A stretch of DNA of 64,000 nt, taken from positions 124,001 to 188,000 of the forward strand of contig JADJMV010000010.1 of NCBI GenBank assembly GCA_016709445.1, in the 5' to 3' direction. Source of the stretch: Phycisphaerales bacterium. GTDB lineage: Bacteria > Planctomycetota > Phycisphaerae > Phycisphaerales > UBA1924. Position numbers and translations under genes: made by a program. Positions 27,812 to 35,983 of the stretch are shown here, one piece after another (position 1 is the stretch's first letter; each line of letters starts with the position of its first letter). The notes below the pieces were generated by a model. That model had not been told where the DNA came from. It did no database searches and was given only the letters and a program-made list of their open reading frames with translations.

Positions 27812-28882
27812 ATGACACGGCTGAAGGTGTGGATTCTCGTGGGGCTGGCGGTGTGCTCGTGCGCCGCGGTGGGCGTTCGAGCCCAGACCCCGGGCTCCGT
27901 TACGGCATGGGGACGGAGCACTTATGGGGAGTTGGATGTGCCGGCGCCGAACAGCGGGTTTGTCGCGGTCTCGGCGGGCTCGCTCCACAGCCTGGGCTTG
28001 CGCGAGGACGGTTCCATCACGGCGTGGGGGCTCAACACCCACGGCGAACTCGATGTGCCGGCGCCGAACGGCGGGTTCGTCGCGATTGCGGCCGGTCTCT
28101 ACCACAGCCTCGCCCTGCGTGCCGACGGGTCGATCGCGGCTTGGGGCAACAACCTCTCGGGTCAGTGCAATGTGCCGGGGCTCAACAGCGGGTTCGTGGC
28201 GATCGCGGCGGGCGGTTACCACAGCATGGGGCTGAAGGCCGACGGCTCCATCGTGGCGTGGGGCTACAACACCGACGGCGAGTGCAATGTGCCCGCGCCC
28301 AACAGCGGGTTCCTGGCCATCGGGGCGGGCGGATTCCACAGCATCGGACTTCGCGCGGATCACTCCGTCGCGGCGTGGGGGGCGAATTTCTACGGCCAGC
28401 TCGATCTTCCCCAACCGAACGGCGGCTTCGAGTCGATCAGCGCGGGGTTCTACCACAGCCTTGGCCTGCGGACGGACGGCTCTATCGCGGCGTGGGGGCT
28501 CAACTCCTACGGCCGGTGCAATGTGCCTGAGCCGAACAGCGGGTTCACGGCGGTGGCCGCGGGCGGGTCGCACAGCCTCGGACTGCGGAACGACGGCTCC
28601 ATCACGGCGTGGGGCGACAACTTCTACGGCCAGTGCGATGTGTCCGCGCCCAACACGGGGTATCTGTCGGTGGCGGCGGGCGGGTATCACAGCCTGGCGA
28701 TCCGGCCGGTCGCTTGCGCCGCCGACCTCAACGGCGACGGCGTGGTCAATACCCTCGATTTCCTCGCTTACCTCAATACCTGGTCGGGGGGTGAACAGGG
28801 TGCGGACTGGAACGGAGACGGCCAGATCAACACGCTGGACTTCCTCGCCTATCTCAACGACTGGTCAGCCGGCTGCCCCTGA
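27812..28882 (+). CDS. Secreted RCC1-like repeat protein with dockerin tail (paralogue 1)
   Basis: The 356-residue protein has a signal peptide (MTRLKVWILVGLAVCSCAAV) and about seven to eight RCC1-like repeats of about 37 residues with the pattern GSITAWGDNFYGQCDVSAPN then GYHSLAIR. RCC1 repeats form seven-bladed propellers. It ends with two dockerin-like loops (DLNGDGVVNTLDFLAYLNTW; GDGQINTLDFLAYLNDW) and SAGCP; here Cys is followed by one Pro, unlike the other GC-tails. GGAGGAGG lies 7 nt before the ATG. A paralogue follows 87 bp downstream. Confidence 0.9.
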   Translation: MTRLKVWILVGLAVCSCAAVGVRAQTPGSVTAWGRSTYGELDVPAPNSGFVAVSAGSLHSLGLREDGSITAWGLNTHGELDVPAPNGGFVAIAAGLYHSLALRADGSIAAWGNNLSGQCNVPGLNSGFVAIAAGGYHSMGLKADGSIVAWGYNTDGECNVPAPNSGFLAIGAGGFHSIGLRADHSVAAWGANFYGQLDLPQPNGGFESISAGFYHSLGLRTDGSIAAWGLNSYGRCNVPEPNSGFTAVAAGGSHSLGLRNDGSITAWGDNFYGQCDVSAPNTGYLSVAAGGYHSLAIRPVACAADLNGDGVVNTLDFLAYLNTWSGGEQGADWNGDGQINTLDFLAYLNDWSAGCP

Positions 28883-28956
28883 CCAATGCACCACACTGAC
28901 ACCAGGGCTGCGCAGTGCCGTCGGCTTGCCTTCCCCATCCGAGCCAATGGCTCGCC

Positions 28957-28962
28957 AAGGAG
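28957..28962 (+). promoter_or_regulatory. Ribosome binding site fixing a GTG start
   Basis: AAGGAG lies 7 nt before the GTG at 28970. The next in-frame ATG (28985) has no such site, and the GTG start gives the N-terminus TRLR that matches MTRLK of the paralogue. Confidence 0.8.
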
Positions 28963-28969
28963 CATCATC

Positions 28970-30037
28970 GTGACACGCTTGAGAATGTCGGTGTTCGCGG
29001 CGTTGGGCTTGTGCCTGGGGATGGCGGCGGTCGTCGGCGCCCAGACCACGGGCTCGGTCGAGGCGTGGGGTGCCAACTCGTACGGGCAGTGCGTTCTGCC
29101 CGCGCCCAACAGCGGGTTCGTCGCGGTCGCAGCGGGCGTCTGGCACAGCCTCGGCCTGCGTGCCGACGGCTCCATCGCGGCGTGGGGAAGGAACGATTCC
29201 GGCCAGTGCGATGTCCCGCGGCCCAACACCGGGTTCAAGGCGGTCGCGGGGGGTGGGAACCACAGCCTGGGCCTCGAGACCGATGGCACCATCGAGGCAT
29301 GGGGAGACCACGGGTACGGCGCGTGCGATGTACCGGAGCCCAACATCGGGTTCCTGGCAATCGCGGCGGGCTCGTCTCACAGCCTGGGTATCAGGGCGGA
29401 TCGTTCCATCTCGGCTTGGGGATACAACGGCTTCGGCCAGTGCGATGTGCCCGCGCCCAACAGCGGGTTCATGGCGGTCGCGGGGGGCTTGTACCACAGC
29501 CTGGCCCTGCGGTCCGACGGCTCCGTCGCGGCCTGGGGATGGAACGACCACGGCCAGTGCAATGTGCCCGCGCCCAACAGTGGGTTCGTCGCGGTCGCGG
29601 CAGGCCCCTACCACAGCTTGGCACTGAGGTCCGACGGCTCCATCGCGGCTTGGGGCTCCAACACGTACGGCCAGTGCAATGTGCCCGCCCCGAACAGCGG
29701 GTTCGTGGCCGTCGCGGGTGGCGGGTTCCACAGCCTGGGGCTGAAGGCTGACGGTTCCATCGTCGCGTGGGGCTACAACACCGACGGCGAGTGCGATGTG
29801 CCCGCGCCAAACGCCAGATTCGTGACCATCGCGGCGGGCGGGTACAACAGCCTGGCGGTGAGGGTCGAGGGCTGCCCCGCCGATTTCAACGGCGACGGGG
29901 CGGTGGACACCCGGGACGTGCTCGGCTTCCTGAATGCCTGGACGGCTCAGGACTCGAGCGCGGACTGCGACGGGAACGGGGTGGTGGACACGCGGGATGT
30001 GCTCTGCTTCCTGAATCTGTGGGCGGCGGGCTGCTAG
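28970..30037 (+). CDS. Secreted RCC1-like repeat protein with GC-type dockerin tail (paralogue 2)
   Basis: The 355-residue protein is built like its upstream neighbour: a signal peptide, about seven to eight RCC1-like repeats (GSIAAWGSNTYGQCNVPAPN, then FVAVAGGGFHSLGLK) and two dockerin-like loops (DFNGDGAVDTRDVLGFLNAW; DCDGNGVVDTRDVLCFLNLW) ending AAGC. The repeats are very alike at DNA level too, so recombination between repeats or between the two genes is likely. The second dockerin loop has a Cys where Ala is usual. It starts at GTG with AAGGAG 7 nt upstream. Likely a surface protein; ligand unknown. Confidence 0.88.
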   Translation: MTRLRMSVFAALGLCLGMAAVVGAQTTGSVEAWGANSYGQCVLPAPNSGFVAVAAGVWHSLGLRADGSIAAWGRNDSGQCDVPRPNTGFKAVAGGGNHSLGLETDGTIEAWGDHGYGACDVPEPNIGFLAIAAGSSHSLGIRADRSISAWGYNGFGQCDVPAPNSGFMAVAGGLYHSLALRSDGSVAAWGWNDHGQCNVPAPNSGFVAVAAGPYHSLALRSDGSIAAWGSNTYGQCNVPAPNSGFVAVAGGGFHSLGLKADGSIVAWGYNTDGECDVPAPNARFVTIAAGGYNSLAVRVEGCPADFNGDGAVDTRDVLGFLNAWTAQDSSADCDGNGVVDTRDVLCFLNLWAAGC

Positions 30038-30232
30038 CGGGGCGTTCCGGGCCGGCACATCTCGCAGGCGCCGCGAGGCACCCTGGCGGGCGGGGCGATC
30101 GCCGCCTCTTTTTCGCGCAAGTCCTCCCGTGTTTCGGCGGGCTTCTGGCAGGCTGCCCGGGAGCCACTCGCTCGGGGGGAGCATCGGGCCGGCCGGCTCG
30201 GTGGAGGTGGCGTGGAGGCGGTTGGTCGAGGC

Positions 30233-30712
30233 ATGGAAATCGATCCGTCCAACTCGCCGACACTCTCCCTGCTGCTCGACGAGTCTCAGAGCGACGACGA
30301 ACGCTTGGCGGTGCTCCTGCCCCTGGTGTATGACCAGTTGCGGGCGATTGCACATCGCGCGCTGGCGGTGGAGCGGCCGGATCATTTGCTGCAGGCGACA
30401 GCTTTGGTGCACGAAGCCCTTCTGTGGCTTGTGGGCGACCGGCGGTTGCCGTGGTCGAGCAGGGCGCACTTCGAGGTGGCGGCCGATGCAAAGCCTCGCG
30501 GCGGGAATCCTGTGTTTCTCCACACCCTTGCGCTGGCGCTCTACCAGTGCGGGGACCCTGCCGGGGCGGTCGAGGCGGAGCGGCGGGCGATGTCTCTCCT
30601 CCCGCCTCAAAGGTCGAAAGCTCTACACGACGAGTGTGCCGCTGCCCTCGCCACCTACGAAGCCGAACTGCAGGGGTCGGGCGATGCGCCCGACGACGCG
30701 GCGGACCGGTGA
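30233..30712 (+). CDS. Chimera of an ECF sigma factor N-terminus and a TPR-like C-terminus
   Basis: The first about 85 residues match the start of planctomycete-type ECF sigma factors: LLPLVYDQLRAIAHRALAVE, LLQATALVHEALLWLVGD, then WSSRAHFEVAAD. The DNA-binding region 4 is missing. Instead the protein continues FLHTLALALYQCGDPAGAVE and AERRAMSLLPPQ, like the TPR end of planctomycete Ser/Thr kinases that usually lie next to such sigma genes. The simplest reading is a deletion that joined the two genes in frame. Without region 4 it is unlikely to direct transcription. The ATG at 30233 is uncertain; a GTG at 30212 is possible. Confidence 0.65.
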   Translation: MEIDPSNSPTLSLLLDESQSDDERLAVLLPLVYDQLRAIAHRALAVERPDHLLQATALVHEALLWLVGDRRLPWSSRAHFEVAADAKPRGGNPVFLHTLALALYQCGDPAGAVEAERRAMSLLPPQRSKALHDECAAALATYEAELQGSGDAPDDAADR

Positions 30713-30902
30713 ATCCGGATGCAACGATCCGTTGTATTTCGGCCAATCCCCAGACATTTCTTCGCCTCCGTGGGGTCGCACCGGCCGCGCCGACGCTTTG
30801 GGGTTGGCTCGGTGCTGCAACCCGACGCCAGGGTTGCGGCCAGGCCGTTCCGCTGGATCGCCGCCTGCCCCTTGGCGAGAGCATCCTTGGGAGGACCGAA
30901 TC

Positions 30903-31737
30903 ATGAAGTCAGACATCACACCTGCCGCGTTGGCAACCACCGCACTGCTTTGCTTGGTCGGGCTGGGCCTCATGGCCAGGGCTTCACCGACGACTTCAAC
31001 GACGGCAAACTCGATGGATGGGGCGCGCCTTCCATTCTCTGGGGGCGGCAGGTGGACTCCTACCTCGTCTCGGCCGCGAGCGGCGCCTTGCGGATGGAGG
31101 GCGTCGGGAGCCAGTCGAGCCAGCAGCCCGAGGTCGTGTTCCTGCCGCTCGCCGCGTCGCAGGAGGATCGCGGCGTCTATCGAAATGGCGCCTGCGCTAC
31201 GATGTGGATCTCGATGCGGCCAGTCAGTCCGCGACGATCGCCCGCCTTGATGAGGCCGCGGGCAGCTATGTGCTGCTGAATGCCACCAGATCCCCCGCAG
31301 GCGGACGGATCTCCATCGGTGTCTTTGAGAACGGGCAGTTCATGGGGGGCGACTATCGGAATCTCGGCTTCAGCTTCGAACACATCCGTGTCGAGGGGGC
31401 GTGGATGGGCGAGGAGCTGTCGCTTCGGGTGACCAACCGGGACACACTCGCATCCGGCTCGGTCGGCATCACGGTCGCGTCCAGCATTGCCGGCGGCGAT
31501 GCAGGACTCGCGGTGGCGCGTGACAGGCCGGACATCTACGAGTTCGGCGCGACCTTCGACAACTTCTGGATCTGTCCCGCCGATGTCGACACCGACGGAG
31601 TCCTCGACACACGCGATTTCCTGGCGTTTCTGAACGCGTGGGTGCAGCAGCGCCCACTGGCCGACTGGGATGGCAGCGGCGGGATCAACACCCAGGACTT
31701 CCTCGCCTTCCTGAACCAATGGGCGGTGGGGTGCTGA
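30903..31737 (+). pseudogene. Secreted dockerin-tailed protein, broken by two indels
   Basis: A signal peptide starts at the ATG at 30903, 8 nt after GGAGG. Near 30976-30982 one C appears missing (GCCAGGG for GCCCAGGG), after which the adjacent frame reads GFTDDFNDGKLDGWGAPSIL. A second missing base near 31184-31190 moves the frame to WRLRYDVDLDAASQSATIAR, continuing to the end. The repaired protein of about 278 residues resembles a lectin-like/jelly-roll domain and ends with two dockerin loops (DVDTDGVLDTRDFLAFLNAW; WDGSGGINTQDFLAFLNQW) and AVGC. All three parts read as coding, so sequence error is the likelier cause. Confidence 0.75.
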
Positions 31738-31847
31738 GGGTATTTTGAGCTCCGAGGCCGTCCCGCCAAGTCGAGGTTACCATCTGCTTCGGCCGCCCGG
31801 GCGGTGTCGCGCCCGGGCGGTGGTGCGCGAAGGAAAGGAGCTTGTGC

Positions 31848-32611
31848 ATGATCCGCGTGGCGATCTTCGTCGGATTGGTGGCGGTGCTGGCGGGGTGTTC
31901 GACGCCGTACCCCAGCTACCGGGTCTCTTCGGTGGTCCAGGACGCGTCGCTGATCGGCACTTGGCGGCTGATGGAGGAAGGCGAGGAGGGCGGGCACGCC
32001 GGCGCGGGGGAAGAGGGTGAGCGGGAACACGCCCGGGGTGAGGAGGCGGAGGGTGAAGAGGAGGAGATGGAGGGCAAGGGCACGTTCGTGCAGTTCGAGG
32101 GAAGGCCGGTGGCGGTGCACGACGGCCGCCTCGATCGTTCGCGTCCGGCGGCGGGCGCGTTTGGCGGCGAGGGTGATCGTGTGGTGCAGTACACGGTGCG
32201 GTATACCGAGGACGGGGAGGAGCGGGTGTTCGCGGGGTACCTGCTGAAGGCGGGCGGCGTCGAGATGCTCGCGCTGCAGTACGACGGCGAGGAACTGGCC
32301 GAGATGGGGACGCTCCTGCTGCCGGTGCATCAGTACTTCAAGATCGAGCACGAGGCGGACGAGATCGAGCTCTGGGCCGCGGAGCGGGGCGTGGAGTGGT
32401 TGCCGCAGTTTGAGCCGGCCGACGGGCCGGAAGACCCGGCGGCGCCGATTGCCGTGCGCGAGGCGGGCCGGGTGTGCTGCGCATCTCGGGATCGATCGAC
32501 CGTGTGCTCGCGTACTACGCGGCCCACGCTGGGGATCCGGGGTTCTGGAGCGACTCGCGGATGGTCCTCAAGCATGTGGAGGACAAGGGCGAGGAGGACG
32601 AGAAGGACTGA
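31848..32611 (+). pseudogene. Lipoprotein of unknown function with acidic low-complexity region, frameshifted
   Basis: MIRVAIFVGLVAVLAGC is a lipoprotein signal with the lipid-bearing Cys at residue 17; AAAGGAG precedes the ATG by 7 nt. Residues about 43-75 are a Glu/Gly-rich stretch. A beta-rich domain follows (FVQFEGRPVAVHDGRL, VFAGYLLKAGGVEMLALQYD). One base is missing near 32466-32472, after which the shifted frame reads VLRISGSIDRVLAYYAAHAG and ends EEDEKD at 32611. The repaired protein is about 254 residues, family unknown. Its end overlaps the convergent cupin gene by 44 bp. Confidence 0.7.
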
Positions 32612-32981
32612 TCCGGCTCGTGCAAGCGCGGGCCGTATCGACACCGGTGGTCTGGCTCACCGGGCTGAAGAGGTCCAGGATGAGACACTCCTCGATGGCG
32701 CGGCAGCCGTGAGGGACGTTTGGGGGGAGGACGAGCGTCTGACCTCCACGCACCTCGATGGTGCGGGTGAGGCTGCCCTCGACGAGGTCGAACTCGGCCC
32801 GGCCGCGGAGCATGACGACGAACTGCTCGTTGGCGTGGCTGTGGACGGCGACGGTGAAGCCCGGGGCGAGGAGCACCTGGGAGATCATCATGTGTTCGCC
32901 GATGATGCGCCGGCGTGTGAGCAGCGGCATGGGGTGGTCGGTGGGGAGTTGGTCGAGGGTGAGGAGCCTGGCGGTGGTCAT
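32568..32981 (-). CDS. Small cupin-domain protein
   Basis: The 137-residue protein is a single cupin barrel with the two motifs GFTVAVHSHANEQFVVMLRG and GGQTLVLPPNVPHGCRAIEE. The His-x-His, Glu and final His are present and probably bind a metal ion. Such proteins are small enzymes or sensors; the ligand cannot be predicted. The last about 20 residues are basic and Pro-rich, and are antisense to the end of the convergent lipoprotein gene. GGAGG lies 7 nt before the ATG. Confidence 0.85.
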   Translation of the reverse strand: MTTARLLTLDQLPTDHPMPLLTRRRIIGEHMMISQVLLAPGFTVAVHSHANEQFVVMLRGRAEFDLVEGSLTRTIEVRGGQTLVLPPNVPHGCRAIEECLILDLFSPVSQTTGVDTARACTSRISPSRPPRPCPPHA

Positions 32982-33125
32982 GTGTGGGCCTCCGGAGGGG
33001 GAGGATATCAGCGGCGGGGGTCGATTCTGCTCTCGGGCCGGGCTCTCGGGTTGGGGCTCTCGGGTTGGGGGCTTCGGGTCGGGCTGTGGGGGCGATGGCG
33101 CGGGCGGTGCGGCTAGGCTCTTGGC

Positions 33126-33949
33126 ATGAATGCCCGCAAGGAACTGCTCGTCGAGCCCGGGTCCCGTGTGGAACTCTCGAAGATCGATCCCTCGCACACC
33201 CCGGGTCTGTCGGGGAAGAAGGCCGAGGAGCGTGCGGCGGCGGAGGGTCTGCTCGCGGCCGATGTGGCGACGATGCAGGACCTGCAGTACCTGCTTTGGG
33301 CCGAGGGGACGCGGTCGTTGCTGGTCGTTCTGCAGGGGATGGACACGGCGGGGAAGGACGGGTTGATCCGCCACGTGTTTGGGCCCCTGAACCCGCAGGG
33401 GGTCGGGGTGGTGAACTTCAAGCAGCCGACGCCGGAGGAGTTGTCGCACGACTACCTGTGGAGGGTGCATCGGGCGACGCCGGCGCGGGGACGGATCGTG
33501 GTCTTCAACCGGTCGCACTACGAGGACGTGCTGGTGGTGCGGGTGCACGGGCTTGTGCCCAAGGCGGTCTGGGAGAAGCGGTACGACGAGATCAACGCGT
33601 TTGAGCGGCTGCTGACCGACAGCGGGACCAGGGTGCTCAAGTTCTTCCTGCACATCTCGAAGGAGGAGCAGAAGGAGCGTCTCGAGGCGAGGCTCGATCA
33701 CCCGGCGAAACGGTGGAAGTTCTCCGAGGGGACCTGGTGGAGCGGGCGCGGTGGGGGGAGTATCGGGAGGCGTACGAGGATGTCCTGACGAGGTGCTCGA
33801 CGGAATTCGCGCCGTGGTTCGTGATCCCCGCGGACAGGAAGTGGTATCGGAATTGGGCGGTGGCCTCGATCGTGCGGGGCGTGCTCGAGGAGATGGACCC
33901 GAAGCCTCCCAAGGCGAGCTTCGATCCGGAGTCCATCCGGATTGATTGA
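33126..33949 (+). pseudogene. Polyphosphate kinase 2 family protein, frameshifted
   Basis: The protein matches PPK2, which transfers phosphate between polyphosphate and nucleotides: Walker A GMDTAGKDG, FNRSHYEDVLVVRVHG (Walker B and lid region), then LEARLDHPAKRWKFSEG. One base is missing near 33727-33731. The adjacent frame continues DLVERARWGEYREAYEDVLT, then FVIPADRKWYRNWAVASIV and ends at 33949. Repaired length is about 274 residues, normal for a single-domain PPK2. Both halves keep strictly conserved family residues, so the break is probably a sequence error. Confidence 0.88.
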
Positions 33950-34035
33950 GGCGGGGGGGCGGTCCGATATCGCGAACCGCGTGGGGGCGCCCGGTGATAC
34001 TGGCGTCGAGGGCGGGGCGGCTGGTAGGCTTTGGC

Positions 34036-34041
34036 GGGAGG
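34036..34041 (+). promoter_or_regulatory. Ribosome binding site fixing a GTG start
   Basis: GGGAGG lies 5 nt before the GTG at 34047. An in-frame TTG at 33942 inside the end of the PPK2 gene has no such site. Confidence 0.75.
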
Positions 34042-34046
34042 TCAGC

Positions 34047-34715
34047 GTGGATCCGGCGAGGGTCGAACAGCTCGTGCACGCGATCGAGGGCAAGGACATG
34101 TCCACGGCGGCCCACACCTGGCGCGTCGTGCTGTATACGCGGGCGATGGCGGAAGAGGCCGGGCTGGACCTGGACCGGATCCGCCACCTGACCCACGCGG
34201 CTGCGCTGCACGACGTGGGCAAGCTCGACATCCCGCGGGAGATTCTGGCCAAGCCGGGGAGGCTGACGGCGGAGGAGTTCGAGGTCATCAAGCAGCATCC
34301 GGTGACGGGCTATGCCCGCCTGGTGACGCTGGACGTCGATGACCCGCTGGTGCTGGACCTGGTGCGGTTTCACCACGAGCGGTGGGATGGGTTGGGCTAT
34401 CCGTACGGGTATGCGCTGGAGCAGATCCCGGTGGCGGCGCGGTACTTCGCGGTGATCGATACGTTCGACGCCCTGACCAGCGTGCGTCCCTACCGGCACA
34501 AGGTGGGGGACGAGGCGGCCCACGACGCGATCATCGAACTCAAGAAGGGTGCGGGCACTCGGTACGCGCCCGACGCGGTGGAGATGTTCAGCGGGCTCTT
34601 CGAGACCGGCCGCCTCGACTGGATTCTCCACTACTTCAACGATGAGTGCCCCGTGCCGAGATATGGGGATGTCGATCAATTGAACCGGGCGTATGCGGCC
34701 CGGCGCAGGGAGTGA
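34047..34715 (+). CDS. HD-GYP domain protein (probable cyclic-di-nucleotide phosphodiesterase)
   Basis: The 222-residue protein is almost entirely an HD-GYP-type domain: the metal-binding HDVGK, IPREILAKPGRLTAEEF, HHERWDGLGYP, then IPVAARYFAVIDTFDALTS and RPYRHK. HD-GYP enzymes hydrolyse cyclic di-GMP or related dinucleotides. No receiver, sensor or membrane domain is attached, so the control input must come from elsewhere. The usual GYP triplet is represented by LGYP in the HHERWDG motif. It follows the PPK2 gene by about 100 bp and may be co-transcribed. Confidence 0.88.
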   Translation: MDPARVEQLVHAIEGKDMSTAAHTWRVVLYTRAMAEEAGLDLDRIRHLTHAAALHDVGKLDIPREILAKPGRLTAEEFEVIKQHPVTGYARLVTLDVDDPLVLDLVRFHHERWDGLGYPYGYALEQIPVAARYFAVIDTFDALTSVRPYRHKVGDEAAHDAIIELKKGAGTRYAPDAVEMFSGLFETGRLDWILHYFNDECPVPRYGDVDQLNRAYAARRRE

Positions 34716-34771
34716 TCGCGGGCTCGGCCGCGTGCGAGTGAAGGTGGCGCGAGCCGTGACGAGGAGGGGGG

Positions 34772-35200
34772 TTAGAGCCCGGCGATCGTGCGGAGCGCCT
34801 TGTCGAGCGGTGGGGGGACGGGCATGACGCTGAGCCTGCTCTGCCGCACCAAGGCGAAATCGGCGAAGCGTTTGTCGGCTTTGATGGCGGCGAGCGTCGC
34901 GGCCTGAGTCCCGGCCGGGCGCGCAGGGGCGATGTCGATGAGCACGAACTTGGGATGCCCCTCGGCGGTCAGGCCCGGGCGCTCCGGGTCGGGGTAGGCC
35001 CCGCGCAGGACTCGGGCGAGACCGACGATGCGCTTCTGATCCCCCGTGTGGTAGAGCAGGATCTCGTCGCCCTTGCTGATCTCGCGCATGTGCTTCTGGG
35101 CGGCGGCGTTGGTGACGCCTGTCCAGGCCGATCGCTTGTCGTTGACCAGATCTTCCCAGGCGTAGTCGCTGGGTTCGGTCTTGAGGAGGAATGTGGGCAT
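34772..35200 (-). CDS. EVE domain protein
   Basis: The 142-residue protein is a complete EVE domain: MPTFLLKTEPSDYAWEDL at the start, WTGVTNAAAQKHMREI, KGDEILLYHTGDQKRIVGLA and PKFVLIDIAP. EVE domains resemble PUA/YTH folds and are thought to recognise modified bases in DNA or RNA. The ATG at 35200 matches the family's usual start. It is convergent with the HD-GYP gene, 56 bp away. Confidence 0.88.
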   Translation of the reverse strand: MPTFLLKTEPSDYAWEDLVNDKRSAWTGVTNAAAQKHMREISKGDEILLYHTGDQKRIVGLARVLRGAYPDPERPGLTAEGHPKFVLIDIAPARPAGTQAATLAAIKADKRFADFALVRQSRLSVMPVPPPLDKALRTIAGL

Positions 35201-35246
35201 CGGGCTAGGGTATCGCCGGGCCGCGGGCGGGGGCGTCGGCGCGCCC

Positions 35247-35278
35247 AACGAAAGATCCCCGCGTCGGACGCGGGGATC
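35247..35278 (-). terminator. Rho-independent terminator of the Cys-rich protein gene
   Basis: A perfect 10-bp stem GATCCCCGCG/CGCGGGGATC (35254-35263 with 35269-35278) is followed leftward by TTTCGTT. It lies 26 bp past the stop of the gene ending at 35305. Confidence 0.8.
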
Positions 35279-35304
35279 GGTGAGGGCAAAGCTCTTTCGG
35301 TTGC

Positions 35305-35801
35305 TCAGCCGGCGCTGGTGTCGCTGTCGGCCTGGGTGTCGGTCTGGGCGGGCTTCTCACCCTCGGCGACCGCGCCCGACTGGGGCGCGTCGTGCGGGCA
35401 GGCCTGCTGGCAATCCCCGCCACCCATCGGGCAGCCGGACTTGGCCGCGGCCTCGCTGGACTGGCAGGTCTTGGCGGACATGCCCGACATGGGACAAACG
35501 CCGGTCTGCTCGCAGGCGGCCTTGAGCTCGGGCGAGCACGCGTCACCCTCGCAGGCCGGGGCCGCGTTCTCGGACGCGGTGAGGACGGCGGCGCCCTCGG
35601 TCAAGCTGCGGCCGGTGATTGGGCAGACGCCTGCGGGGGTGTTGCCCGTGGTGTGGCTGGCGGCAACAGCCTTCGCGCTCCGGTCGCAGGAGCCCAGGGG
35701 CAGCCCTTGGTGGCGAGGTTGTACCCACCCATGCCGACGGCGGCGAGGGCCGCGACGATGAGAACGGGCTTGAAGACGCAGAGGGGGGATCCGAAGGCCA
35801 T
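35305..35801 (-). pseudogene. Membrane-anchored Cys-rich protein with CPxSG/CPxTG motifs, frameshifted
   Basis: The first frame gives an N-terminal membrane anchor (VFKPVLIVAALAAVGMGGYN) and then GCPW. One C is missing near 35691-35704; the shifted frame reads LGSCDRSAKAVAASHTTGNT and continues to the stop. The repaired product of about 164 residues has about eleven cysteines in motifs such as VCPITGRSL, VCPMSGMSAK and GCPMGGGDCQQACP, suggesting metal binding outside the membrane. The CPxSG pattern recalls the four-repeat protein at 47870-48685. No function is known. Confidence 0.65.
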
Positions 35802-35983
35802 GCCAAGTCTCCTGGGTGGGGTTGGGGCTCGATGCCTGGCAGATTGTACCGCCTTGGGGGGCGGGGTGTTCCCCTCCTTCGGTGTTCCCGGACGGCGGGT
35901 TCAGGACGGTGGGGGATAGGACGATACAGCCCATGTTCCTCCGCCTCGCTGTGGGGGGGAGGGGCCTTGGGCGCGGAGGTCGG

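Noticed and set aside
31790..31830. Terminator from the CCGCCCGGGCGG repeats
   Set aside because: The stems are self-complementary GC blocks without a T-run after them, so termination cannot be supported.
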